Counted from the first letter of the stretch, positions 1 through 9,069 are shown. The stretch is 64,000 nucleotides of DNA from Mycetocola zhujimingii (GCF_003065425.1 NZ_CP026949.1:124001-188000), one strand, 5' to 3'. Numbers and translations are program-made. The notes: generated by a model not told the origin, from the letters alone.

Positions 1-1816
1 TGGATTCCCGACGCCGAGGTACCCGCGGCGGATCGGCAGGGCGGTCGCGGTTCGCTGGCCTGGAGGTCCCCGAGGGTGAAGCCGGGCCCGCCGGCGACCC
101 CGGCACCTGCCGCGGCGCTGCCGCGGGCATTTGTGGTGGGTCTGCGCCGGGTATCGGTGCCCCGTCGCCCTGTGCCGTCTGGCTGGCGCGTTGTTCGCGT
201 CGTTCGCGTTGTTCGCGTTGCTTTCGTTGTTCGAGTGCTCGGGGTGGGGCCTGTTTCAGGGCGGAGCGGCTGCGGAGGGGACGCGGTTTTTGCTCGGGGT
301 CGAGAGTCTTGGGTGGGATGGCCGAGTACCTGGTGCCGTCGCGGACGATTTTCCAGCCGTTGTTGTGGATGAGCATGTGGTCTTCGCGGCAGACGAGGAT
401 TCCGTCGGCGATGTTAGTGAGTCCGTGGTCGGCGGCCCATTCGTTGATGTGGTGGGCTTCGGTGTAGGACGGGGGTCTGGTGCAGTCTTCGAAGACGCAG
501 CCGCCGTCACGGATGGCGAGGGCGATGCGTTGCTTGGTGGTGAAGCGCCGTTGTTCCCGGCCGACATCGAGCGGATTGTTGTTCTGGTCGACGCGGATAG
601 GGCGGGTCCCGGTGGTGCAGATGTTCCGTTCCATGATGTTGCCGGGGATGGCTTCTCCGGTGTCTTCGTTGAATCCGGTGCCGGTGAGGTGTCCGTCGGC
701 ATCGCGGGTGTCGAGCTGGTCCTGGGTGATCACGATTCGGACGCCGGGTTGGCGGTTTCCGAATGCGGTGTTCGGGTCGGCTTCGGCGCCGGCTTTGAGG
801 GTCGCCATCAGGAGGTCGAACACGAGCTGGTCGTTGCTGCGGGGGTCGTCGATGAGGCGTTGGGCGCGTTCGGCGTCGGCGGGGTCGATCGTGCGGGGGC
901 CACCGCGGCGGGGTCGCATTCCGGCGCCGACGAGCTGGTCGATGTAGGCGGCTGATTCGTCGTCGAACTCGACCCACGCGGTTCTCACACCGTCGGCGGA
1001 GCGGGAGAAGCGCCATTTACGGTTCTCGAAGTGTTGGTCCCAGCGAAGCCGGACGCCGACGGGATCGATTTGGTCGCGGAGGAACCGGGCCCGCCGGCCG
1101 AGCTCGTCGGCGTTGGTGCCGGCGGCGTCGGTAAGGAGCTGCTCGGCCGAGATCCGGAGGTCGTCGACGCTGACGCGTTCGTTGGGTTCGCCCAGGCCTC
1201 GCATGATGATCGTGACAGCTTCGGGCTTCAATACCCGGTCGCGGACCGCGCGGGTGAGGGGTTCATGCCACGGAATCTCGGGTGCCGGTCGGATCGCCGA
1301 GGACCCTGCGTCCGAACCGTCCGAACCGTCCGACCCATCGGCACTGCCAGAATCATCCGAACCATCGGCACCGCCGCCCAGTCCATCGAAGAGGCCGTCG
1401 CCGGAGCCTGTGATCCCGACCGGGTGGGTGGCGGCATCCGCCTCGCCCATCGCTTCACCGAGCTTCACCTGCCGCGCCGCTTCGACCCGGGTGGATCCGG
1501 TCAATCGTTGCACCATGTCGACGGCATTGTGGTCGCCGTGACGTTTGGCCAACCCGGAGTAACCGAGCTCACGAGCAGAACGCTTCGCGACCACACCAGC
1601 GGTCGCAGCGACCACGGCATCCGCCTCGGACCGCAACCGTGACGCATCACGCAGCAGCCCCTCCAGATCGGAATCAGTCGCCCGATCAATCAGCAGAGAC
1701 AACGTCTGGTCCGCGGCAGAAATTACTGAACCGGCGGAGGAGAGAGGTTCAAGCGCAGCGATCCGATCGCACACACTCTGTGCAATCTGTCGAATCTGCT
1801 CCGAGATCTGAACCAT
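1..1816 (-). CDS. DUF222 / HNH endonuclease-signature protein (3' end beyond the window)
   Basis: The frame is open without a stop from the ATG at 1816 down to base 1, so at least 605 residues are visible and the C-terminus is missing. The N-terminal two thirds look like DUF222 (the 13E12 repeat family). An HNH nuclease motif follows, encoded around 360-480, with the residues EAHHINEWAADHG then CREDHMLIHNNGW. A low-complexity Gly/Ser/Asp linker (repeated GSD) sits mid-protein, and an Arg/Gln/Glu-rich segment follows the HNH domain. Such proteins are abundant, often multicopy, in Actinobacteria and their role is not established; nuclease activity is inferred from the motif. The start is supported by a TAAAAT -10 box six bases upstream and no Shine-Dalgarno. 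Long open frames on the opposite strand here are shadows of this gene. Confidence 0.85.
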   Translation of the reverse strand, partial: MVQISEQIRQIAQSVCDRIAALEPLSSAGSVISAADQTLSLLIDRATDSDLEGLLRDASRLRSEADAVVAATAGVVAKRSARELGYSGLAKRHGDHNAVDMVQRLTGSTRVEAARQVKLGEAMGEADAATHPVGITGSGDGLFDGLGGGADGSDDSGSADGSDGSDGSDAGSSAIRPAPEIPWHEPLTRAVRDRVLKPEAVTIIMRGLGEPNERVSVDDLRISAEQLLTDAAGTNADELGRRARFLRDQIDPVGVRLRWDQHFENRKWRFSRSADGVRTAWVEFDDESAAYIDQLVGAGMRPRRGGPRTIDPADAERAQRLIDDPRSNDQLVFDLLMATLKAGAEADPNTAFGNRQPGVRIVITQDQLDTRDADGHLTGTGFNEDTGEAIPGNIMERNICTTGTRPIRVDQNNNPLDVGREQRRFTTKQRIALAIRDGGCVFEDCTRPPSYTEAHHINEWAADHGLTNIADGILVCREDHMLIHNNGWKIVRDGTRYSAIPPKTLDPEQKPRPLRSRSALKQAPPRALEQRKQREQRERREQRASQTAQGDGAPIPGADPPQMPAAAPRQVPGSPAGPASPSGTSRPANRDRPADPPRVPRRRES

Positions 1817-1822
1817 GCTCAA

Positions 1823-1828
1823 ATTTTA
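1823..1828 (-). promoter_or_regulatory. -10 box of a leaderless promoter for the DUF222/HNH gene
   Basis: TAAAAT on the minus strand, then six bases (TTGAGC), then the ATG at 1816. Transcription would begin at or next to the A of the start codon. Confidence 0.55.
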
Positions 1829-1954
1829 CCAAAGAACAGACGAAAATCGAAGCTATGTTCGAAATATTCTCCTGTTTATGGTTGTGGAGGAATTGATGCC
1901 CGCGACCTCGCCGCCGACTCGCCACCGAAACCGACGCCGACCCCGGCCGCCGAG

Positions 1955-2869
1955 CTACGCGACGACGCCGTTCGCGGCCGCGTGTTCCTCGCAGAGCGGG
2001 GCAGCGGCAGCGTGCTCATTGCACAGCACCATCTGCACGCGGCAGGAGGCATCCGCACAGTTCTGCATTCGCTTGCTCGGCGTGCCGCACACGGCGCACT
2101 CGCCGACAACCGCGGCCGAGTCCGTAAAGTCGATCGACAGCCTGTTGTCGAACACGTAGAGCGAGCCCTCCCAGAGTCCTTCATCGCCGAACGTCTCGCC
2201 GTAGCGAACGATGCCGCCGTCGAGCTGGTAGACCTCACCGAAACCCCGGCTCTTCATCAGGCCGGAGAGAACTTCACAACGGATGCCGCCGGTGCAGTAG
2301 GTCACAACCGGTTTGTCCTTGAGGTGGTCGTACTTGCCGCTCTCCAGCTCGGCGACGAATTCGCGGGTATTTGAGACATCCGGGACGACAGCGTTCTTGA
2401 AGTGACCGATCTCCGCCTCGAACGCGTTGCGCCCGTCGAAGAAGACGACGTCATCGCCCCGCTCGGCGACGAGTTCGTGGAGCTCGGCCGGCTGAAGCTT
2501 TGTGCCGCCGCCAACCACACCGTTCTTATCCACCTCGAGCTCACCGGGAGCACCGAACGACACGATCTCCTCGCGCACCTTCACGACGAGGCGCGGGAAG
2601 TCAGCGCTCGCGCCGGTGTCGTCGAGACCGGTGCCCTCAGACCACTTGATGTCGAGGTTCTTGAATGCCGGGTACTCGCGTGTCTTCCTCAGGTACTTCT
2701 TGACCGCGTTGAGCTCGCCGCCGACCGTGCCGTTGAGGCCGTCCTTCGAGATGAGGATGCGACCACGCAGGTTCAGTGACTCGCAAAGGTCACGCTGCCA
2801 GAGCCGGATCGCGTCGGGGTCGGCCAGGGGAGTGAAGACGTAGTAGAGGAGGATCTTCGAAATGGCCAT
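1955..2869 (-). CDS. trhO: tRNA uridine(34) hydroxylase (rhodanese-domain protein TrhO)
   Basis: A 304-residue protein of the YceA/TrhO family, which hydroxylates uridine-34 in the anticodon of certain tRNAs (the prephenate-independent route to ho5U). It has the family layout: an N-terminal acylphosphatase-like domain starting with a SKILLYYVF strand, and a rhodanese domain with the active-site loop CTGGIRCE, where the catalytic Cys is residue 192. A Cys-rich C-terminal tail follows (CAVCGTP, then NCADASC and LCNEH). Length is normal for the actinobacterial version. It stands alone on the minus strand, divergent from ppk2. The ATG at 2869 has no Shine-Dalgarno but sits six bases after a TAAAAT -10 box. 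Confidence 0.93.
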   Translation of the reverse strand: MAISKILLYYVFTPLADPDAIRLWQRDLCESLNLRGRILISKDGLNGTVGGELNAVKKYLRKTREYPAFKNLDIKWSEGTGLDDTGASADFPRLVVKVREEIVSFGAPGELEVDKNGVVGGGTKLQPAELHELVAERGDDVVFFDGRNAFEAEIGHFKNAVVPDVSNTREFVAELESGKYDHLKDKPVVTYCTGGIRCEVLSGLMKSRGFGEVYQLDGGIVRYGETFGDEGLWEGSLYVFDNRLSIDFTDSAAVVGECAVCGTPSKRMQNCADASCRVQMVLCNEHAAAAPLCEEHAAANGVVA

Positions 2870-2875
2870 CCGCCG

Positions 2876-2881
2876 ATTTTA
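2876..2881 (-). promoter_or_regulatory. -10 box of a leaderless promoter for trhO
   Basis: TAAAAT on the minus strand, six bases (CGGCGG) before the trhO ATG. It has the same geometry as the box in front of the DUF222/HNH gene. Confidence 0.55.
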
Positions 2882-2971
2882 CCCGCAGCTCGCTGGGGCG
2901 AGGCCGAGTGCCGGACGCCGCGCGACAGGAGGCATTCGTCGTTTATCGCCGCGCAGAGGTCAGGCAGCCCC

Positions 2972-2977
2972 TATGAT
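2972..2977 (+). promoter_or_regulatory. -10 box for ppk2
   Basis: TATGAT, about 46 bases before the ppk2 ATG. A clear Shine-Dalgarno lies in between, so this would give a leadered transcript. No convincing -35 hexamer was found. Confidence 0.4.
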
Positions 2978-3023
2978 CGTGCGGTCGGTGTTGAAAGTCA
3001 GTGGTGTAGCGAAAAGGACAACT

Positions 3024-3851
3024 ATGTCGAAGTCGAATAAGTCGGGCACCATCAAACGCGTTTCCAAGCCCCTCTATGAGCAGGAACTCGAGCGGCTGCA
3101 GGCGGAACTGGTGAGCATGCAGCAATGGATCATCGAGACCGGGGCTCGTGTCCTGGTCATCTTCGAGGGTCGAGACGCTGCGGGTAAAGGCGGCGCGATC
3201 AAACGAATCATCCAGTACCTCAACCCACGCTCAGCACGGGTCGTTGCGCTTCCGACGCCGAGTGAACGCGAGAAGGGGCAATGGTACTTTCAGCGGTACA
3301 TCGAGCACCTGCCGACCACCGGCGAAATCGTCCTGATGGATCGCTCCTGGTACAACCGTGCCGGCGTTGAACGGGTCATGGGGTACTGCACCGATGAGCA
3401 GTACCACCGGTTCCTCGAGCAGGTTCCCCAGGTGGAAAAGATGCTGGTTGACGACGGCATCATTCTCGTGAAGTACTGGTTTTCCGTCTCGGACACCGTT
3501 CAGGAACAGCGGTTTCACTCGCGTCTGGAAGATCCGATGCGCCGGTGGAAGCTCTCAGACACCGATCTCTTCTCGATCACCCGTTGGGAAGACTATTCGC
3601 GAGCCAAAGACGATATGTTCGCGGCGACCGATCGCTCCTACGCGCCGTGGTGGACCATTGAGAGCGATGACAAGCGCGCTGCGCGCCTCAACTCCATCAA
3701 ACATCTGCTGGATCAAATCCCGTACGAACCTCGTGAACCGGAGAAGGTGACCATCCCCGAACGCCCGGTCGCGGCCTCGTACGAGCGGCCCTCTCGCGAT
3801 CACACGAAGTTCGTCACTGACCACGCGAAAAGTCTGAAACAGAAAGTGTAA
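3024..3851 (+). CDS. ppk2: Polyphosphate kinase 2 (PPK2)
   Basis: A 275-residue single-domain PPK2, which transfers phosphate between inorganic polyphosphate and nucleoside di- or monophosphates. The Walker A-like loop FEGRDAAGKGGAIK is at residues 47-60 and the lid-region motif MDRSWYNRAGVERVMG follows, both diagnostic. A longer reading frame reaches back to 2862, but the ATG at 3024 has an AAAGGAC ribosome site a few bases upstream and gives the usual PPK2 length. The gene is divergent from trhO and stands alone. Which nucleotide it prefers (class I, II or III) cannot be decided from motifs alone. Confidence 0.93.
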   Translation: MSKSNKSGTIKRVSKPLYEQELERLQAELVSMQQWIIETGARVLVIFEGRDAAGKGGAIKRIIQYLNPRSARVVALPTPSEREKGQWYFQRYIEHLPTTGEIVLMDRSWYNRAGVERVMGYCTDEQYHRFLEQVPQVEKMLVDDGIILVKYWFSVSDTVQEQRFHSRLEDPMRRWKLSDTDLFSITRWEDYSRAKDDMFAATDRSYAPWWTIESDDKRAARLNSIKHLLDQIPYEPREPEKVTIPERPVAASYERPSRDHTKFVTDHAKSLKQKV

Positions 3852-4024
3852 ATCGCCTTCGGTCACACACGCCCGAAAAACCACGGGACACCCCAGCTCG
3901 ACGATTCGCACAATCGACCTCTCACCACGCTTCTCTCGAGAAGCCAGGCCCTCGTGCGGTGGTCCGGCAGGAGGCATCCGTCGTACGCTCGAAGGGCACG
4001 TTCAGTTGATCGGAGAAGATCCCC

Positions 4025-5218
4025 ATGTCACGAGCAGTTCTTGTCGATGTTGTCCGCACCGCGTCCGGGCGCGGGAAGCATGGGGGAGGCCTCAGCGGAA
4101 TCCACCCGGTCGATCTGCTTGCCCAGACGCTGCAGCGCCTCGTCGAGCGTGTCGACCTCGACCCGGCGCTCATCGATGACGTCATCGCTGGCTGTGTGAC
4201 CCAGGCCGGCCGGCAGTCCACGAATATCGCCAGGAATGCCGTGCTCGCCGCGGGATTCCCCGAGACGGTGCCGGGCACCACCGTCGACAGGCAATGTGGC
4301 TCGAGCCAGCAGGCCGCCCAGTTCGCGGCGCAGGCGATCATCGCCGGGACGAGTGACATCGTTATCGCATGCGGCGTCGAGCAGATGAGCCAGCAGCCGA
4401 TCGGCTACTCCACCCTGGGCGAGGACTACCTCGGCCCGGCGGTCGCCCACCGCTACCCGGATGGGCTGGTCTCACAGGGCATCGCCGCTGAGCTCATCGC
4501 CGCCCGGTGGAACATCAGCCGCGCCGAACTCGATGCGTTCGCCGCGCGCTCACACGCCCGCGCGACGGCCGCCCTCGATCGGGGCCTGTTCAGCTCCGAG
4601 GTCGTCCCCATCACCCTCGTGGCGCTCGACGGATCCACAACGACCTTCGGCGTCGACGAAACGGTGCGCCGCAGTACGACGGCGGATGCCCTGGCGCAGT
4701 TGCCCCCTGCATTCCACACGGATGCCGATGCGGAACGATTCCCGGAGATCGGCTGGAGCATCACGGCGGGCAACTCGTCGCCACTCACCGACGGGGCATC
4801 CGCGGCACTGATCATGAGCGAGGAGAAGGCCGAACAGCTCGGGCTCACTCCGCGCGCGCGGTTCGTCGGGTTCACGGCGGTCGGCAGCGATCCGCTCGAG
4901 ATGCTCACCGGCATCATTCCAGCGACCCGCCGCATCCTCGACCGCACAGGCATCGCCCTCGATGACATCGACGTGTTCGAGGTCAACGAGGCGTTCGCGT
5001 CTGTGCCGATCGCCTGGCAGCGTGAGTTCGACGTCGACGAGTCGAAGCTCAACCCCTGGGGCGGAGCGATCGCGCTCGGCCATCCGCTCGGCGCGTCAGG
5101 CACCCGGATCCTCGCGACCCTCGTCAACGCGCTGCAGACCGGCGGCGGCCGATACGGGCTTCAGGTGATGTGCGAGGGCGGCGGCATGGCGAACGCCACG
5201 ATCATCGAGCGGTTGTAG
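4025..5218 (+). CDS. Thiolase (acetyl-CoA acetyltransferase / 3-ketoacyl-CoA thiolase)
   Basis: A 397-residue thiolase-family enzyme that cleaves 3-ketoacyl-CoA (or condenses acetyl-CoA). All catalytic elements are visible: the nucleophilic Cys91 in DRQCGSSQQ, the base-activating His in GHPLGASGT, and the second Cys (about residue 383) in MCEGGGMANA. GGAGAAG precedes the ATG. It is the first gene of a co-directional run that includes an SDR dehydrogenase, an enoyl-CoA hydratase, a second SDR and an HIBCH-like hydrolase. This favours a degradative thiolase for fatty-acid or isoleucine-derived acyl-CoAs over a biosynthetic one. The exact chain-length preference is open. Confidence 0.9.
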   Translation: MSRAVLVDVVRTASGRGKHGGGLSGIHPVDLLAQTLQRLVERVDLDPALIDDVIAGCVTQAGRQSTNIARNAVLAAGFPETVPGTTVDRQCGSSQQAAQFAAQAIIAGTSDIVIACGVEQMSQQPIGYSTLGEDYLGPAVAHRYPDGLVSQGIAAELIAARWNISRAELDAFAARSHARATAALDRGLFSSEVVPITLVALDGSTTTFGVDETVRRSTTADALAQLPPAFHTDADAERFPEIGWSITAGNSSPLTDGASAALIMSEEKAEQLGLTPRARFVGFTAVGSDPLEMLTGIIPATRRILDRTGIALDDIDVFEVNEAFASVPIAWQREFDVDESKLNPWGGAIALGHPLGASGTRILATLVNALQTGGGRYGLQVMCEGGGMANATIIERL

Positions 5219-5356
5219 CGGCCGCGAGAGTTGTGGACTCAGCACAACGGTGTCGCTCCTGCACCCGGCGACAGCAGCCTGCCACGACAAGCCGGCCACC
5301 GCGGTTGACGGCGCACCCCTAGGCTGCACGTGACTCGTTCTCTGGAGGATCAAGCA

Positions 5357-6121
5357 ATGAAGCTCGACGGAATTTCCGCACTCATCACCGGTGGTGCATC
5401 AGGTCTCGGCAACGCGACAGCGACCAGGCTCGCCGCGCTCGGCGTCGCCGTCGTCATCGTCGATCTGCCCGGTTCGAACGGTGCGGATGCCGCGTCACGG
5501 CTGGGTGAGAACGCCCGGTTCGTCGCCGCCGACGTGACGAACGAAGACCAGGTGCAGGCGGCCGTTGACGCGGCCAGCGCACTCGCCCCGCTCGGCATCG
5601 TCGTGAACTGCGCGGGGGTCGCCACCCCCGGCAAGGTGCTCGGTCGCGACGGTACTCTCCCCCTCGCCACGTTCAACACGGTGATCCAGATCAATCTCGT
5701 CGGTACGTTCAACGTCGTGCGGCTCGCCGCTGCCGCGATGTCGCAGAGTGAGCCGGACGAGAACGGGAGCCGCGGGCTGATCGTGAACACGGCATCCGTC
5801 GCGGCCTTCGACGGGCAGATCGGCCAGCCGGCCTATGCCGCATCGAAGGGCGCTGTGCACGCGATGACGCTGCCGCTGGCCAGGGAACTGGCGCGGTACG
5901 GCATCCGCGTGAACACGATCGCGCCAGGCATCATGGAGACACCGATGCTGATGGGCCTGCCGCAGGAGGCACAGGACTCGCTCGGCACCCAGGTTCCGTT
6001 CCCGTCGCGCCTCGGTCGCCCCGACGAGTACGCCGCGCTCGTCCAGCACCTCGCCGAGAACGACTATCTCAACGGCGAGACGATCAGGCTCGACGGTGCG
6101 ATCCGGATGGCGCCGAAGTAG
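5357..6121 (+). CDS. SDR oxidoreductase, 3-hydroxyacyl-CoA dehydrogenase (HSD17B10-like)
   Basis: A 254-residue short-chain dehydrogenase. The NAD-binding TGGASGLG loop is at the N-terminus, NCAGV follows, then a Ser and the YAASKGAV catalytic Tyr/Lys pair, and [12 protein letters not shown]. This pattern matches type II 3-hydroxyacyl-CoA / 2-methyl-3-hydroxybutyryl-CoA dehydrogenases. The chosen ATG has GGAGG seven bases upstream; an upstream in-frame codon at 5330 lacks a ribosome site. Position between a thiolase and an enoyl-CoA hydratase supports the beta-oxidation step that oxidises the 3-hydroxyl group. It is followed by a 66-nt palindromic element. Confidence 0.85.
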   Translation: MKLDGISALITGGASGLGNATATRLAALGVAVVIVDLPGSNGADAASRLGENARFVAADVTNEDQVQAAVDAASALAPLGIVVNCAGVATPGKVLGRDGTLPLATFNTVIQINLVGTFNVVRLAAAAMSQSEPDENGSRGLIVNTASVAAFDGQIGQPAYAASKGAVHAMTLPLARELARYGIRVNTIAPGIMETPMLMGLPQEAQDSLGTQVPFPSRLGRPDEYAALVQHLAENDYLNGETIRLDGAIRMAPK

Positions 6122-6133
6122 GCGCACCCCACC

Positions 6134-6199
6134 GAGAACACTCATTCCGGTCGAGATCACCCCGCACGCCGGATGTCCTCGACCGCAACGGATGATCTC
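6134..6199. repeat. 66-nt palindromic intergenic element, family 1, copy A
   Basis: An imperfect inverted repeat exactly 66 bases long between the SDR and enoyl-CoA hydratase genes. The left arm carries CCGGTCGAGATCAC and the right arm GATGTCCTCGACCGC, with about 11 unpaired bases in the middle. Two further copies of identical length lie at 7883-7948 and 49691-49756. The conserved cores are GGTCGAG and CTCGACC; arm ends and loop vary. Confidence 0.75.
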
Positions 6200-6235
6200 G
6201 CCTCCCACCACACGCCTCACAACGAAAGTGACAGC

Positions 6236-7009
6236 ATGACCGACAGCATCCTCTTCACCGTCGACGACGGGCTCGCCCACGTCACGCTCAACCGCCCGGC
6301 GCGGCTCAACGCGATCAACGAAGACGCCGCGCGCGCCTGGCGTGACATCGCGCAGCAGGTCGCCGACCGCGACGACATCGGCGCCGTGCTCCTCGACGCT
6401 GCTGGCCCCGCGTTCTGCGCCGGCGGCGACGTCGCCGAGATGAGCTCACTCGGCGGAGACACCGGCTCAACAATCGGTGACCTCGCCGACATCATCCACG
6501 AGGGCCACCGAATCTTCACCACGACCCCGAAGCCCATGGTCGCGGCGGTGAACGGCGCCGTCGCCGGCGGCGGTCTCGGCTTCATGCTCGTCGCCGACTA
6601 CATCGTCGCGTCGGAGTCGTCGAAGTTCGTGTCGAAGTACGCCGACATCGGCCTGACCCCCGACTGCGGCGTCTCCACGCTCCTGCCGGAGGCCATCGGC
6701 GTGCGTCGAGCCCTCCAGCTCGCCCTCAGCAGCAAACTGCTCACCGCCGCGGAGGCCCTCGACTGGGGACTCGTCGCCGAAGTTGTTGCCGACGGTGAGA
6801 CGGATGCTCGCGCGCGCGAGGTCGCAAACGTCTGGCTTTCGGGCGCTACCGCGGCCTTCGGACAGGCCAAGCGCCTGCTGCGCGACGGTGCCTTCCGCGA
6901 CTTCCAGTCCAACCTCGACGACGAGTCGCGCACCATCAACGCTGCAGCCGCAACCGACGACGCCCGTGCCCGGATTGCGGCGTTCGCCGCGCGCTCAGCC
7001 CGCCGATAG
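6236..7009 (+). CDS. Enoyl-CoA hydratase/isomerase family protein
   Basis: A 257-residue crotonase-fold protein that probably hydrates 2-enoyl-CoA. The oxyanion-hole and active-site segments are visible: FCAGGDVAEMSS near residue 60, then VAAVNGAVAGGGLG, and YADIGLTPDCGVS near residue 140. The second conserved catalytic Glu of classical hydratases is replaced in the region TPDCG, so an isomerase or other crotonase activity is possible. The ATG at 6236 was chosen over an in-frame start at 6173 because the latter falls inside the palindromic element and lacks a ribosome site; GAAAG precedes the ATG. It is part of the acyl-CoA catabolic run. Confidence 0.88.
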   Translation: MTDSILFTVDDGLAHVTLNRPARLNAINEDAARAWRDIAQQVADRDDIGAVLLDAAGPAFCAGGDVAEMSSLGGDTGSTIGDLADIIHEGHRIFTTTPKPMVAAVNGAVAGGGLGFMLVADYIVASESSKFVSKYADIGLTPDCGVSTLLPEAIGVRRALQLALSSKLLTAAEALDWGLVAEVVADGETDARAREVANVWLSGATAAFGQAKRLLRDGAFRDFQSNLDDESRTINAAAATDDARARIAAFAARSARR

Positions 7010-7035
7010 CATCCGCCCCGAAGGAAAGTGACCCC

Positions 7036-7863
7036 ATGACCGCACCACTCGCCGGAAAGACCCTCCTGATGTCGGGCGGAAGCCGCGGCATCGGCCTCGC
7101 CATCGCCCTTCGCGCTGCTCGCGACGGCGCCAACATCACGCTGCTCGCCAAGACCGACACGCCGGACCCTCGCCTCGAGGGCACCATCCACACCGCGGCG
7201 GATGCCATCCGGGATGCCGGTGGGAAGGCGCTCGCGGTGGTCGGCGACGTGCGTGACGACGCTTCGATTGCCGATGCGGTCGCGCAGACTGTTGACACCT
7301 TCGGGGGCATCGACATCGTCGTCAACAACGCGAGCGTCATCAGCCTGGCCCGCACCCTCGAGCTGGAACCCAAGCGCTTCGACCTCATGCAGGACGTCAA
7401 CATGCGCGGCACGTTCATGCTCTCGCGCGCGGCGATCCCGCACCTGAAGGAGGCGCCGAACGCTCACATCCTGTCGCTGAGCCCGCCGATCAACCTCGAC
7501 CCGAAGTGGCTCGGTGCCCACACCGGATACACCCTCGCGAAGTACGGCATGTCGATGGCGACCCTCGGGTTCGCCGCCGAGTTCGCCCGCGACGGCATCG
7601 CCGCCAACACGCTCTGGCCGCGCACCACCATCAAGACCGCCGCCGTCGGCAACATCCTCGGCGGTGAGGCCCTGCTCGCGAAGAGCCGCACGCCGGAGAT
7701 CTACGCGGATGCCGCGTACGAGGTGCTGACGAAACCGTCACGCGAGTACACCGGCCAGTCCCTGATCGTGGAGGACGTCTTGATCGCCGCCGGCGTCACC
7801 GACTTCTCGCAGTACTCACCAGGTGTCGACGAGAAGGACCTGTTCCCCGACATCTTCCTGTAG
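7036..7863 (+). CDS. SDR family oxidoreductase, HSDL2 / citronellol-dehydrogenase-like
   Basis: A 275-residue short-chain dehydrogenase of the subgroup related to human HSDL2 and bacterial citronellol/citronellal dehydrogenases. It has GGSRGIG at the nucleotide site, VVNNASVIS, the Tyr/Lys pair in GYTLAKYGMS and the subgroup feature NTLWPRTTIKTAA. GAAGGAAAG lies eight bases before the ATG. The gap to the enoyl-CoA hydratase is 26 bases, so the two are probably co-transcribed. The substrate is unknown; context suggests a 3-hydroxyacyl-CoA or a branched acyl intermediate. Confidence 0.85.
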   Translation: MTAPLAGKTLLMSGGSRGIGLAIALRAARDGANITLLAKTDTPDPRLEGTIHTAADAIRDAGGKALAVVGDVRDDASIADAVAQTVDTFGGIDIVVNNASVISLARTLELEPKRFDLMQDVNMRGTFMLSRAAIPHLKEAPNAHILSLSPPINLDPKWLGAHTGYTLAKYGMSMATLGFAAEFARDGIAANTLWPRTTIKTAAVGNILGGEALLAKSRTPEIYADAAYEVLTKPSREYTGQSLIVEDVLIAAGVTDFSQYSPGVDEKDLFPDIFL

Positions 7864-7882
7864 GCGGCGGTCCAACCCGGGC

Positions 7883-7948
7883 GAGAGCATCACTTTCGGT
7901 CGAGAGCATCGCGCGCAACCGATGTTCTCGACCGCAACTGATGCGTTC
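7883..7948. repeat. 66-nt palindromic intergenic element, family 1, copy B
   Basis: An inverted repeat exactly 66 bases long between the HSDL2-like gene and the HIBCH-like gene. The left arm contains TCGGTCGAGAGCATCG and the right arm CGATGTTCTCGACCGC. The arms pair over about 28 positions with few mismatches. It has the same length and core as copies A and C. Confidence 0.78.
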
Positions 7949-8019
7949 GGGCACCACCTACCCCGCGCCGGGTGTACTCGGCTCGAGCGCCATACCCTTG
8001 ATCGACGGAAGGAGCCAGC

Positions 8020-9054
8020 ATGGACGACCTCGACACGCGCGTGGCCGACGGCACCGGCCGCATCACCCTCAACCGGCCGCGGGTGCTCAACGCCCTGACC
8101 CACGAGATGATTCGCGGCATTGCCGAGGCGCTCGAGCGCTGGCGGTCCGACCCCGAGGTGGCGATGGTGCTCATCGATGGTGCCGGCGACCGCGGGCTGT
8201 GCGCCGGCGGCGATATCCGTGGCCTCCGTCAGCACGCCCTCGACGGCCGCAACGACCTCTCCCGCCGGTTCTGGCGCGACGAGTACGAGCTCTGCGCCAC
8301 GATCGACGAGTATCCCAAGCCATACATCGCGCTCATGACCGGCATCACCATGGGTGGAGGCGTCGGCGTCTCGGCGCACGGCAGCATCCGTATCGTCACC
8401 GAATCCAGCCGCGTCGCGATGCCCGAAACACGCATCGGCTTCAGCCCGGACGTCGGCGGTACCTGGCTGCTCGCTCACGCCCCCGGGGAGCTCGGCACCT
8501 ACCTGGGCCTCAACGGGCAGACGATGAGCGGTGCGGATGCTGTCGCGTGCGGATTCGCGGACCACTACGTGCCATCCGACCGGCTGCCGCGGCTCATTGA
8601 GGCCCTGGGCGAACAGGCGGGCTCCGGCTCGCCCACTGACGTGGTGCTCAGCTTCTCGGAGGCACCGCCGGCGTCGACGCTTGAGGCCAAGCGCGAGTGG
8701 ATCGACCGGTGTTATTCGGCGGACTCGGTCACCGAAATCCTCGAGCGGTTGCGCGCGGAATCCGGGTCGGAAGCCGCCGATGCGGCCGATGAGCTGGGCG
8801 CGCTGTCACCGATGGCGGTCACCGTTGCGCTCGCCGCACTCCGCCGGGCTCGCGAACTCGGCTCCCTTCGGGAGGCTCTCGCGCAGGAATACCGCACCTC
8901 GGCGTGGCTCGCAGAGCAGCCGGATCTCGCGGAGGGCATCCGGGCACAGGTGGTCGACAAGGACCGCTCACCGAAGTGGCTGCCATCCAGGCTCGCCACT
9001 GTTCCGCCATCCCTCGCGGCGACGGCGCTCGGACACCGCCCCCCTCGCCATTGA
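8020..9054 (+). CDS. Enoyl-CoA hydratase/isomerase family, 3-hydroxyisobutyryl-CoA hydrolase-like
   Basis: A 344-residue crotonase-fold protein of the HIBCH branch, longer than simple hydratases and matching the family's usual 340-380 residues. Visible signatures are GLCAGGDIRGL, MTGITMGGGVGVSAHG, and AMPETRIGFSPDVGGTWLL, which carries the conserved Glu and Asp of hydroxyisobutyryl-CoA hydrolases. GGAAGGAG lies upstream of the ATG. In valine breakdown this enzyme releases 3-hydroxyisobutyrate, which goes on to propionyl-CoA. That fits the methylcitrate cluster immediately downstream. Another crotonase function cannot be excluded. Confidence 0.87.
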   Translation: MDDLDTRVADGTGRITLNRPRVLNALTHEMIRGIAEALERWRSDPEVAMVLIDGAGDRGLCAGGDIRGLRQHALDGRNDLSRRFWRDEYELCATIDEYPKPYIALMTGITMGGGVGVSAHGSIRIVTESSRVAMPETRIGFSPDVGGTWLLAHAPGELGTYLGLNGQTMSGADAVACGFADHYVPSDRLPRLIEALGEQAGSGSPTDVVLSFSEAPPASTLEAKREWIDRCYSADSVTEILERLRAESGSEAADAADELGALSPMAVTVALAALRRARELGSLREALAQEYRTSAWLAEQPDLAEGIRAQVVDKDRSPKWLPSRLATVPPSLAATALGHRPPRH

Positions 9055-9069
9055 GCCGTTCCTCCATCG

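Noticed and set aside
131-955. Long plus-strand open frame of 274 codons
   Set aside because: It is antisense to the DUF222/HNH gene; composition (Val/Gly/Asp-rich) is the typical complement of a GC-rich coding strand and it has no start signal.
1299-1390. Tandem GGACGGTTCGGAC-like repeats as a possible minisatellite or CRISPR-like array
   Set aside because: They encode the Gly/Ser/Asp linker of the HNH protein in frame; no spacer structure.
5219-5356. A third copy of the 59-nt palindrome (GAGTTGTGG...)
   Set aside because: Only the first few bases resemble the arm; length and closing arm are missing, leaving just a short TGTCGC/GCGACA stem.
6173-6235. Upstream extension of the enoyl-CoA hydratase
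   Set aside because: The extra codons fall in the 66-nt palindromic element and lack a ribosome site.
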